Shown here in pieces: positions 1-5,987 of a stretch of 8,030 nt of DNA. The stretch is taken from positions 1-8,030 of the forward strand of contig DKYD01000003.1 in assembly GCA_002492335.1 (NCBI GenBank). The letters run 5' to 3'. Position 1 is the first letter of the stretch. Every line of letters starts with the position of its first letter. The position numbers and the translations under genes are program-made. The DNA is from Lachnospiraceae bacterium UBA7109 (GTDB taxonomy: Bacteria; Bacillota; Clostridia; Lachnospirales; Lachnospiraceae). The notes under the pieces are model-generated. The model did no database searches, was not told the origin of the DNA, and saw nothing but the letters and a program-made list of their open reading frames with translations.

Positions 1-23
1 CGAATTTCATTCTAAAACTTATC

Positions 24-38
24 GAAGCCAAATGCTTC
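24..38 (-). terminator. weak hairpin after the DUF1540 gene (possible terminator)
   Basis: Read on the minus strand, GAAGC and GCTTC form a 5-bp stem around a 5-nt loop, about 26 nt past the DUF1540 stop codon. It is followed by GATAAGTTTT, which is only a short, interrupted U-run. It is the only hairpin visible between the last gene of the thrS cluster and the window edge. The stem is short, so this is a weak candidate; the real end of the transcript may lie outside the window. Confidence 0.25.
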
Positions 39-63
39 TCCTTCCTTCATTTTCTCATTTTTC

Positions 64-393
64 TCATGCACATCCACACTCAAATGTTGCACACTCCGTC
101 TCATCACATTTACAGGCCCTGCTGCCCTCAACACTGATTTTTCCTGCATGACATTTACAGTTTTCATTGTACATACATTCTTCTGCTTTACAGTCAATTC
201 TGCTCAACGGGGAAGCTTCTCCTGTGATATTGCTATACTGATTCGTTGCAGAATCCTTACGCTCCTCGAAGCTGTCACAGCAGGTTTCCTCTGCTCTTTT
301 TGCAGAATTTCCTCCGACCTTAATTCCATCCAGGTCACAGTAAAAATTCTTATTATGCAGGCACGTCTGTACAGTACATTTTAATTCTGGCAT
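64..393 (-). CDS. tandem DUF1540 cysteine-rich small protein
   Basis: A 109-aa protein with 14 cysteines and two copies of the DUF1540 pattern. Copy one uses C6, C11, C19 and C39 (with C38 beside it). Copy two uses C68, C73, C81 and C101. Both follow C-x4-C-x7-C-x19-C and end in an S/T-F pair. The spacing suggests small metal-binding (probably zinc) or disulfide-rich modules, but the function of DUF1540 is not known and I assign none. There is no signal peptide or membrane helix, so it is probably cytosolic. The ATG start is set by AAAAGGAGG at 401-409, 7 nt upstream. It lies 69 nt after thrS on the same strand with no obvious terminator between them, so it is probably the last gene of that operon. 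An extra cluster of cysteines (C79, C94, C96, C106, C108) lies in and after copy two. Confidence 0.88.
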   Translation of the reverse strand: MPELKCTVQTCLHNKNFYCDLDGIKVGGNSAKRAEETCCDSFEERKDSATNQYSNITGEASPLSRIDCKAEECMYNENCKCHAGKISVEGSRACKCDETECATFECGCA

Positions 394-462
394 AATCTAA
401 CCTCCTTTTTGCTGATATCAAGGTTATTATGCCCGGTTTTCTTTTTTTCATCCGTGGTCAGA

Positions 463-2388
463 CTACTCGTTTTTTGTCACTTCGCGGATAGTCTTTGAAG
501 CAATCTCTTCCTGGACCATCTGAATAAATTCGTCCAGTCCCTTTTGCCCTTCGTCACCTGCAAAACGGCTTCTTACAGATACAACCTGCGCCTCTTCTTC
601 CTTAGCTCCTACTACAAGCATATACGGTATCTTATTCATCTGAGCCTCACGGATCTTATATCCGATCTTTTCCGCTCTTGCATCAATCTCTACACGAATT
701 CCCGCCTGGTTCAATGCGTCATATACCTTCTGTCCGTATTCCATAAATTTATCAGAAATCGGAAGCACTTTTACCTGAACCGGAGCAAGCCATGTCGGGA
801 AAGCACCTGCAAAATGCTCAATCAGAATACCGATAAAACGCTCAATCGAGCCAAATGCCACACGGTGAATCATGATCGGCTGATGTTTCTCTCCGTCCGC
901 TCCTGTATATTCCAGTTCAAAACGCTGTGGAAGCTGCATATCAAGCTGGATTGTTCCGCACTGCCATGTTCTTCCAATAGAATCCTGAAGATGGAAATCA
1001 ATTTTCGGTCCATAGAAGGCTCCATCTCCTTCATTTACTACATAATCCAGTCCCAGGTCGTCAAGTGCACCTCTTAGTCCTTCTGTTGCTATTTCCCAGT
1101 CTTCATCACTTCCCATGCTGTCTTCGGGACGTGTAGAAAGTTCCACATGATATTTGAAACCAAACAAGCTATATACCTCGTCAATCAGCGCTGCAACACC
1201 TTTTACTTCATCCCGGATCTGATCAGGTGTCATAAAGATATGTGCATCATCCTGTGTAAAACAACGTACACGCATCAGTCCATGGAGCTGTCCTGATTTT
1301 TCATGCCGATGAACCAGCCCCAACTCACCTACGCGAAGAGGCAGGTCTTTATAAGAACGAGGTTCCGCTTTATAAATCAGTATCCCCCCCGGACAATTCA
1401 TCGGTTTTACCGCATAATCCTCATCATCAATAATTGTTGTATACATATTTTCTTTATAATGATCCCAATGTCCCGATGTTTCCCACAATTTTCTATTCAA
1501 AATAATCGGCGTGGACACTTCCACATAACCTGATCTCTTATGCAATTCTCTCCAATAATCAAGCAACGTATTTTTAAGAACCATTCCTTTGGGAAGAAAG
1601 AATGGAAAGCCCGGTCCTTCATCATACATCATAAAAATCCCCAGCTCTTTTCCAAGCTTTCTATGGTCGCGCTTTTTCGCTTCTTCCATCATATGAAGAT
1701 ACTCATCAAGTTCGGCTTTCTTAGGATATGATACACCATAAATTCTGGTAAGCATTTTATTCTTTTCATTCCCGCGCCAGTACGCACCGGCAAGACTCGT
1801 AAGCTTAAATGCCTTTACCGGCTTCGTTGTCATCAGATGCGGGCCGGCGCACAAATCCGTAAATTCTCCCTGACGGTAAAAGCTAATCTCCTCTCCCTCC
1901 GGAAGATCCTCAATCAGCTCTACCTTATATGGTTCATCCTTTTCCTTAAAATATGCAATTGCCTCATCTCTTGGCATCGTAAATCTTTCAATCTGCAGAT
2001 TTTCTTTTACGATTTTTTTCATTTCTGCTTCGATTTTATCCAAATCCTCTGTGGTAAACGGCGTCTCCCTGTCCAGATCATAGTAAAATCCATGCTCAAT
2101 GGACGGTCCGATTGCCAGCTTTGTCTCCGGATACAGTCTCTTCACAGCCTGCGCCATAATATGAGATGTTGTATGGAAAAATGCACCCTTTCCTTCTTCT
2201 GAGTCAAAAGTCAGTATTTCAAGCTCGCTATCCTGATCAACAACTGTTCTGAGATCCGCAAGTTCCCCATTTACTTTTGCAACCGTTGCAACTCTTGCAA
2301 GCCCTTCGCTTAAATCTCTTGCAATATCAATGACTGCCATACCATTTTCGTACTCTTTCACAGAGCCGTCTTTTAACGTAATTTTCAT
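463..2388 (-). CDS. thrS: threonyl-tRNA synthetase
   Basis: Class II aminoacyl-tRNA synthetase that charges tRNA-Thr with threonine using ATP, in the cytosol. The 641 aa match the usual full length (E. coli 642). In order: TGS domain (about 1-62); editing domain with H72-x3-H76 and C180/H184, the set that hydrolyses Ser-tRNA-Thr; catalytic core (about 245-535) with motif 2 around R361-H-E363 and motif 3 around the FGSIER stretch (512-517); and a C-terminal anticodon-binding domain (about 536-641). The zinc ligands that recognise threonine are present as C332, H383 and H508. Nothing is truncated. The ATG start is preceded by an AAAGAGGG ribosome site (2398-2405). The gene starts only 31 nt after the aldo/keto reductase stop, so there is no room for a T-box leader, the common control element of Firmicutes thrS genes. 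It is probably co-transcribed from the promoter at 3854-3881. Confidence 0.98.
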   Translation of the reverse strand: MKITLKDGSVKEYENGMAVIDIARDLSEGLARVATVAKVNGELADLRTVVDQDSELEILTFDSEEGKGAFFHTTSHIMAQAVKRLYPETKLAIGPSIEHGFYYDLDRETPFTTEDLDKIEAEMKKIVKENLQIERFTMPRDEAIAYFKEKDEPYKVELIEDLPEGEEISFYRQGEFTDLCAGPHLMTTKPVKAFKLTSLAGAYWRGNEKNKMLTRIYGVSYPKKAELDEYLHMMEEAKKRDHRKLGKELGIFMMYDEGPGFPFFLPKGMVLKNTLLDYWRELHKRSGYVEVSTPIILNRKLWETSGHWDHYKENMYTTIIDDEDYAVKPMNCPGGILIYKAEPRSYKDLPLRVGELGLVHRHEKSGQLHGLMRVRCFTQDDAHIFMTPDQIRDEVKGVAALIDEVYSLFGFKYHVELSTRPEDSMGSDEDWEIATEGLRGALDDLGLDYVVNEGDGAFYGPKIDFHLQDSIGRTWQCGTIQLDMQLPQRFELEYTGADGEKHQPIMIHRVAFGSIERFIGILIEHFAGAFPTWLAPVQVKVLPISDKFMEYGQKVYDALNQAGIRVEIDARAEKIGYKIREAQMNKIPYMLVVGAKEEEAQVVSVRSRFAGDEGQKGLDEFIQMVQEEIASKTIREVTKNE

Positions 2389-2419
2389 TTCTGATTCCCT
2401 CTTTCCTGGCTTATCTAAT

Positions 2420-3277
2420 TCAAATCCTTACCTGTTCAAAATCCGGATGCTCCCCTGACCATCCCGCCGGCTGCATACTACCGATTCTATACATATCTTC
2501 TGTACTGATTTCAAAACCAAATACATCCTGATTTTCTTTCATTCTTCCGTAAGAGGAGGCTTTTGGAATCGGAAGCGTCTCTCTCTGAAGTGCATACCGG
2601 ATACAAATCTGTGCCGCAGAAACATGATACTTTTCAGCAAGCTCCAGTATGAGAGAATGCTCCAGCACACGACGTCTTCCAAGCGGACTCCATGCCTGTA
2701 CAAGAATATCATGCTTTTTACAATAATCTACAGCTATTTCCTGCGTATGCCCGGGATGAAATTCAAGCTGGTCAACAGCAGGACGTATTTCCGTATTTTG
2801 CAGAAGATTCTCAATATGATGTGGAAGAAAATTGCTCAGTCCGATCGCTCTTACCTTTCCTTCCATATACAACTCTTCCAACGCTTTCCACGAATCAATA
2901 TCAAGCTGCTTCCAATCTGCACATCCTGCCTCCGGAAGAGGCCAATGAATCAAATACAGATCCAGATAATCCGTTTTCAGTCTTTCCAGAGATTTTTCAA
3001 ACTCTCTCTTTACATTTTCATAACCCAGATTCGTCTTCCACACTTTGGAAGCAAGAAAAAGTTCTTCCCTTTTCACGCCACTCTGTGCAATTGCCTTTGC
3101 AATCTCTTCTTCATTTTCATAAAATGCCGCCGTATCCAAATACCGGTATCCCGCTTCCAGCGCTTTTTTAATCCCTTCTGCACCGCAGCCATCCGTAGCA
3201 AGATATGTACCAAATCCCACACACGGAATCTTCACGCCATTATTCAATTCATAACAATCCCGTATTGATTTCATCAT
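2420..3277 (-). CDS. aldo/keto reductase (2,5-diketogluconate reductase-like)
   Basis: NAD(P)H-dependent oxidoreductase of the aldo/keto reductase superfamily, a soluble (beta/alpha)8 barrel that reduces aldehydes or ketones to alcohols; the physiological substrate cannot be told from sequence. The catalytic tetrad is complete: D48 (in YRYLDTA), Y53, K78 (in ASKVW) and H111 (in LIHWP). The 2'-phosphate/NADPH loop is seen as IPKASS with K239, R245 and N249; most relatives have IPKS, so the serine here is an alanine. Length (285 aa) is normal. I start it at the ATG at 3277, 1 nt after the SEC-C stop, with GGCAGG (3282-3287) inside the SEC-C gene as the likely ribosome site. A second ATG at 3274 is equally plausible, and an in-frame GTG at 3289 has no ribosome site. 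The stop-start arrangement indicates translational coupling. Confidence 0.93.
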   Translation of the reverse strand: MMKSIRDCYELNNGVKIPCVGFGTYLATDGCGAEGIKKALEAGYRYLDTAAFYENEEEIAKAIAQSGVKREELFLASKVWKTNLGYENVKREFEKSLERLKTDYLDLYLIHWPLPEAGCADWKQLDIDSWKALEELYMEGKVRAIGLSNFLPHHIENLLQNTEIRPAVDQLEFHPGHTQEIAVDYCKKHDILVQAWSPLGRRRVLEHSLILELAEKYHVSAAQICIRYALQRETLPIPKASSYGRMKENQDVFGFEISTEDMYRIGSMQPAGWSGEHPDFEQVRI

Positions 3278-3278
3278 A

Positions 3279-3785
3279 TTACCTGCCACAACATTTCTTA
3301 TATTTTTTGCCGGAACCGCACGGGCATGGATCGTTACGCCCGATTTTTTTCTCCTTGCGGATTGTCGTTGATTCCTTCTGTTCCTTATAAAGTCTTTTCA
3401 GTTCTTCTTCCGGATAAATATCCTTCCACTGCGGAAGTCCATATAACCAGTCCGCCTTTGCGGCAACCATATTTTTATACAGCTTTTCTTTATCAAATGC
3501 AAGACTTACAACCGTATCCTCATCCATTGTTTCAATCGGATTCTCTTCCTTCAGGCTTTCATTAATTCCATCAAGAAAGCCAACCATTGTAAGAACTTCC
3601 TGTCCATATTTTTCAGCAAGCTCCTTTACGGTTCCTTTTACTTCTTCATCCGGATTCGTAAGAAGCTGCTCATAGATTTCCTTTTCAATCTGAAAATAGG
3701 TTCCCCAGAATCTCTGAAGCTGTCCCTGGTCTGCCCCTTCGTCATATGCCATATTTCTCCACTGTTCCAATAATGTACGACTCAT
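3279..3785 (-). CDS. SEC-C metal-binding motif protein
   Basis: A 168-aa cytosolic protein ending in a SEC-C motif: C154-x-C156-x8-C165-C166 within a GRNDPCPCGSGKKYKKCC-type tail, the zinc-binding element also found at the C-terminus of SecA. The rest (1-145) is mostly helical, acidic and lacks membrane segments. It contains a FLDGINESLK stretch (70-79) and an AKADWLYGLPQW stretch (109-120) that I associate with a SEC-C family common in Lachnospiraceae. The molecular role is unknown; zinc binding and protein or ribosome contact are family-level guesses. The ATG is preceded by AAAGGAG (3795-3801) with a 9-nt gap. It is the first gene after the promoter at 3854-3881, and its TAA stop sits 1 nt before the aldo/keto reductase ATG. 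Confidence 0.9.
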   Translation of the reverse strand: MSRTLLEQWRNMAYDEGADQGQLQRFWGTYFQIEKEIYEQLLTNPDEEVKGTVKELAEKYGQEVLTMVGFLDGINESLKEENPIETMDEDTVVSLAFDKEKLYKNMVAAKADWLYGLPQWKDIYPEEELKRLYKEQKESTTIRKEKKIGRNDPCPCGSGKKYKKCCGR

Positions 3786-3853
3786 ATTCCAATACTCCTT
3801 TGTATCTTATTTCTAATTACCGAATGTCTGTCATACGGTTTGCTATCTTGTCT

Positions 3854-3881
3854 ATTATATAATATTTTTCCATATTTTCAA
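3854..3881 (-). promoter_or_regulatory. promoter for the SEC-C / reductase / thrS cluster
   Basis: On the minus strand, a TTGAAA -35 box (3876-3881) and a perfect TATAAT -10 box (3854-3859) are separated by 16 bp. Transcription should begin near 3847, giving a leader of roughly 60 nt before the SEC-C ATG. That is too short for a T-box or other large riboswitch. It is one half of a divergent promoter pair. Confidence 0.75.
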
Positions 3882-3898
3882 AGTATTCTTTTTATAGT

Positions 3899-3927
3899 TT
3901 GCTTTTTTTCTTTATTCTCTATATAAT
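3899..3927 (+). promoter_or_regulatory. promoter for the 79-aa membrane protein gene
   Basis: A TTGCTT -35 box (3899-3904) and a perfect TATAAT -10 box (3922-3927) with 17-bp spacing. A second -10-like TATAAA lies at 3933-3938. The start would fall about 30 nt before the ATG. The -35 boxes of the two divergent promoters are only 17 bp apart, so the two genes could influence one another's transcription. Confidence 0.65.
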
Positions 3928-3965
3928 ACTATTATAAAATTATCTGGGAAAGGCGGTGTTCATCC

Positions 3966-4205
3966 ATGAAAATGAAACGTATTCTGGCATTTGCAGGCGC
4001 TGTTATCCTCTTCGCCATGTATGCCTCCACTTTAATTTTTGCTCTTATCGACCATTCATCGGCGCAGGGACTTCTCAAAGCTTCCATTGCCTGCACCATT
4101 ATACTTCCGGTTCTTCTTTATGCCTATACGCTTGTATACCGGACAGTAAAAAAAGACACAACTGAAAATTCAAAGGAAAATGAACAGACAGATTCCAACG
4201 AATGA
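3966..4205 (+). CDS. small two-helix membrane protein, unknown function
   Basis: A 79-aa protein I do not recognise by name. Two hydrophobic segments (about 6-27 and 36-58) are joined by a short polar turn (DHSSAQG). The N-terminus is basic (MKMKR) and the tail after residue 60 is charged and rich in K, E, N and T. Charge distribution suggests both ends are in the cytoplasm, with a hairpin in the membrane. The ATG is preceded by AAAGGCGGTG (3949-3958), an acceptable purine-rich ribosome site with a 7-nt gap, and by a good promoter. It is divergent from the SEC-C gene and convergent with the 52-aa gene; neither neighbour hints at its role. An overlapping reading frame from a GTG at 3956 is judged a shadow. 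Confidence 0.75.
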   Translation: MKMKRILAFAGAVILFAMYASTLIFALIDHSSAQGLLKASIACTIILPVLLYAYTLVYRTVKKDTTENSKENEQTDSNE

Positions 4206-4216
4206 ACCTGTCTGTT
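4183..4216. terminator. hairpin between convergent small genes (possible bidirectional terminator)
   Basis: AACAGACAG (4183-4191) pairs perfectly with CTGTCTGTT (4208-4216), a 9-bp stem. Inside it, ATTC and GAAT (4192-4195 and 4200-4203) can form a further 4-bp stem around CAAC, leaving a 4-nt bulge. The 5' arm overlaps the last codons of the 79-aa gene, and the 3' end lies 4 nt before the stop of the convergent 52-aa gene. U-runs on either side are modest (TTTGATT on plus, CATTTTCC on minus), so efficiency is uncertain. Confidence 0.5.
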
Positions 4217-4219
4217 TGA

Positions 4220-4378
4220 TTATAAGAAGATATATTCTTCAAATTCCCACATTGGATTTATCATATTTTTCTTCTTTTTCCCCTTGTCTTGTTCTTTTTC
4301 TTTTATTTTCTTTCTCTTAACAAGGTATTCTTCCATAGATATCACTTCCCGGTAACCCGGATTATTTTTCTGCCGCAT
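4220..4378 (-). CDS. 52-aa Lys-rich small protein, unknown function
   Basis: A short gene of 52 codons below usual length cut-offs. Support: GGAGGT at 4386-4391 lies exactly 7 nt before the ATG, a near-ideal ribosome site, and the frame ends in TAA just before the shared hairpin. The protein starts MRQKNNPGYREVISMEEYLV, then has a very basic stretch (residues 21-37, 11 Lys/Arg of 17), then ends with a hydrophobic/aromatic and acidic tail (NPMWEFEEYIFL). There is no membrane helix. The layout of two short ordered-looking ends around a Lys-rich linker could suit an RNA- or protein-binding peptide, but that is speculation; I do not recognise a family. A TATAAT lies upstream at 4412-4417 without a clear -35 box, so it may have its own weak promoter or be read through from purA. 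Confidence 0.65.
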   Translation of the reverse strand: MRQKNNPGYREVISMEEYLVKRKKIKEKEQDKGKKKKNMINPMWEFEEYIFL

Positions 4379-4385
4379 TTTAAAT

Positions 4386-4391
4386 ACCTCC
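4386..4391 (-). promoter_or_regulatory. ribosome binding site of the 52-aa gene
   Basis: GGAGGT on the minus strand with a 7-nt AU-rich gap (ATTTAAA) to the ATG at 4378. This site is the main evidence that the short frame is translated. Confidence 0.7.
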
Positions 4392-4502
4392 GTTTCTAAT
4401 CCCGCCTTATTATTATATTCGACCTTTTCTCAAATTATGTCTGTTTCTCTGTTACATTTCCATCATAAAAAAGAAATGTGTACGGGATATGGAGGAATTC
4501 TT

Positions 4503-4528
4503 AAAAAATACTAAGAATCATTATTCTT
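4503..4528 (-). terminator. second, AT-rich hairpin downstream of purA
   Basis: AAGAAT and ATTCTT (4513-4528) form a 6-bp stem with a 4-nt loop, and on the minus strand a run of six T (complement of 4503-4508) follows a few bases later. It lies about 12 nt past the GC-rich purA hairpin and may act as a back-up. The stem is weak because it is almost all A-T; only the U-run supports the call. Confidence 0.3.
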
Positions 4529-4539
4529 TTCTTAATAAA

Positions 4540-4561
4540 CCGGGCTCGTGGGTCAGCCCGG
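4540..4561 (-). terminator. purA terminator
   Basis: On the minus strand CCGGGCT (4555-4561) pairs with AGCCCGG (4540-4546), a 7-bp GC-rich stem with an 8-nt loop, followed by TTTATTAAG. It starts 12 nt after the purA stop codon. The U-run is interrupted but position and stem strength fit an intrinsic terminator. Confidence 0.65.
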
Positions 4562-4573
4562 CATGCGTTCTCA

Positions 4574-5851
4574 TTACACTCTGTATATGATGTCGTCTCT
4601 TCCCGGTCCATTCGATACCATTGTAATCGGATATCCAATTTCCTTTTCAACAAATTCGATGTATTTCCGGCAATTTTCCGGTAATTCCTCATATGTCTTA
4701 ATTCCGCGGATATCACATTTCCATCCCGGAAGCGTCTTCAGAACCGGTTTTGCCTTTTCCAAAAGATGTGTCGGCGGGAAATCCTTCGTTACTTCACCAT
4801 CAATCTCATATCCGACACACACCGGAATCTCATCCAGATAACCCAATACATCAAGCACCGTAAATGCTACATCTGTAGTCCCCTGCATTCTGCATCCATA
4901 CCTGGAAGCTACGCAGTCGAACCATCCCATACGTCTTGGACGTCCGGTTGTCGCTCCAAACTCTCCGCCGTCTCCTCCGCGTCTTCTCAGCTCGTCCGCT
5001 TCTGCGCCAAAAATCTCACTTACAAAAGCGCCTGCTCCTACGGCGCTGGAATATGCTTTACATACCGTAACAATCTTCCGGATCTCATATGGCGGAATGC
5101 CTGCGCCGATCGCACCATAGCCTGCCAGTGTAGAAGATGAAGTAACCATAGGATAAATTCCGTGGTCCGGATCCTTCAGAGAGCCAAGCTGCCCTTCCAG
5201 AAGAATGTTCTTGCCTTCTTTGATCGCATTATGTAAAAACAAAGAAGTATCACATACAAACGGCTCTACCATCTCCTTATATTCCTGCAGTTCCTGATAG
5301 AGATCATCCGGATTGATCAACGGCTTATGATACAGATGTTCCAGTAAAACATTCTTCTGTTCTGCAATTCTTACTACCTTTTCTTTCAAAAGCTCATCAT
5401 CAAATAATTCGCTTACCTGAAAACCTATCTTCGCATATTTATCTGAATAAAACGGTGCAATTCCTGACTTTGTAGAACCAAAGGACTTACCTCCCAGCCT
5501 TTCTTCCTCATAGGCGTCAAAATTCTTATGATAGGACATTACCATCTGCGCTCTGTCGGACACAAGAATCTTCGGCATCGGTACACCTCTGTCCACAATA
5601 GACTGTACCTCCTTAAAAAGCACCGGAACATCCAATGCAACACCATTTCCTATAATGCTGGTTGTATGATCGTAGAATACACCTGACGGCAATGTATGAA
5701 GGGCAAATTTGCCGTAATTGTTAATAATTGTATGTCCGGCATTTGCACCACCCTGAAAACGTACAATAATGTCCGCCTCCTTTGCAAGCATATCCGTAAT
5801 CTTGCCTTTTCCTTCATCTCCCCAGTTTGCACCTACCACTGCTCTAACCAT
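4574..5851 (-). CDS. purA: adenylosuccinate synthetase (divergent nucleotide site)
   Basis: Catalyses IMP + L-aspartate + GTP to adenylosuccinate, the first committed step from IMP to AMP. The 425 aa match the family length. Conserved: GANWGDEGKGK (7-17, catalytic D12), GGANAGHT (catalytic H40), the aspartate-loop region EFGATTGRPRR (297-307) and VTSS (236-239). Unusual: the IMP loop, usually TTGRGIGP, is STKSGIAP (126-133); the usual EGAQG is EGQLG (219-223), so the IMP-contacting Gln is Leu; the usual TKLD guanine-contact motif is TVLD (331-334), replacing Lys with Val; and the usual GPDR-type end motif is GPGR (415-418). I believe a Lachnospiraceae PurA clade looks like this, so it may be the normal enzyme. 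Start: AGGAGG (5859-5864) fits the ATG at 5851; the upstream in-frame ATGs at 5887 and 5857 have no usable site. It has its own promoter and terminator. Confidence 0.93.
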   Translation of the reverse strand: MVRAVVGANWGDEGKGKITDMLAKEADIIVRFQGGANAGHTIINNYGKFALHTLPSGVFYDHTTSIIGNGVALDVPVLFKEVQSIVDRGVPMPKILVSDRAQMVMSYHKNFDAYEEERLGGKSFGSTKSGIAPFYSDKYAKIGFQVSELFDDELLKEKVVRIAEQKNVLLEHLYHKPLINPDDLYQELQEYKEMVEPFVCDTSLFLHNAIKEGKNILLEGQLGSLKDPDHGIYPMVTSSSTLAGYGAIGAGIPPYEIRKIVTVCKAYSSAVGAGAFVSEIFGAEADELRRRGGDGGEFGATTGRPRRMGWFDCVASRYGCRMQGTTDVAFTVLDVLGYLDEIPVCVGYEIDGEVTKDFPPTHLLEKAKPVLKTLPGWKCDIRGIKTYEELPENCRKYIEFVEKEIGYPITMVSNGPGRDDIIYRV

Positions 5852-5858
5852 ATCCATT

Positions 5859-5864
5859 CCTCCT
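5859..5864 (-). promoter_or_regulatory. ribosome binding site deciding the purA start
   Basis: A perfect AGGAGG on the minus strand, 7 nt before the ATG at 5851. The in-frame ATG at 5857 is only 1 nt from it and the one at 5887 is upstream of it, so this site selects the 425-aa product that begins MVRAVVGANWGDEGKGK. Confidence 0.85.
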
Positions 5865-5921
5865 ATATGATATGAATAAATTCTCATTCATCTTTCGTGA
5901 TTATTCAAAACCACCGTTAGC

Positions 5922-5951
5922 ATTATACTATATTTTTCCTTAGATGTACAA
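5922..5951 (-). promoter_or_regulatory. purA promoter
   Basis: A TTGTAC -35 box (5946-5951) and a perfect TATAAT -10 box (5922-5927), 18 bp apart, within the 136-nt gap between the cls stop and purA start. Transcription would begin near 5915, giving a leader of about 64 nt. I see no purine riboswitch in it; the leader is too short for the aptamer. Confidence 0.7.
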
Positions 5952-5987
5952 TCCTTTTAAAAACTATTTTACAGAATCATCAATTTT

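Noticed and set aside
12..197. Minus-strand 61-codon frame overlapping the 3' end of the DUF1540 gene
   Set aside because: It lies mostly inside the DUF1540 gene in another frame and has no ribosome site; the cysteine spacing supports the DUF1540 frame.
394..462. Terminator or promoter between thrS and the DUF1540 gene
   Set aside because: I found no stem-loop with a U-run and no paired -35/-10 boxes in these 69 nt, so co-transcription is the simpler reading.
544..1077. Plus-strand 177-codon open frame inside thrS
   Set aside because: It is entirely antisense to a well-conserved gene, with no ribosome site or recognisable domain; long antisense frames are expected from codon bias.
2410..2442. 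Possible internal promoter for thrS at the end of the reductase gene (TTGAAC with a TAGATA-like -10)
   Set aside because: The -10 matches only about 3 of 6 positions and the region is coding; not strong enough to annotate.
2692..3171. Plus-strand frames of 159 and 214 codons opposite the aldo/keto reductase
   Set aside because: They overlap each other and are antisense to a gene with a complete catalytic tetrad; composition looks like reverse-complement shadow sequence.
3956..4165. Plus-strand 69-codon frame overlapping the 79-aa membrane protein gene
   Set aside because: It begins at a GTG inside the ribosome site of the other frame; the latter gives two clean membrane helices.
5852..5887. 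N-terminal extension of PurA by 12 residues
   Set aside because: The upstream ATG at 5887 has no ribosome site and AGGAGG at 5859-5864 points to the ATG at 5851, where the family normally begins.
5872..5891. ATGAAT/ATTCAT inverted repeat in the purA leader as an operator or attenuator
   Set aside because: The 6-bp stem is all A-T but one pair, with an 8-nt loop; too weak to call a regulatory element.
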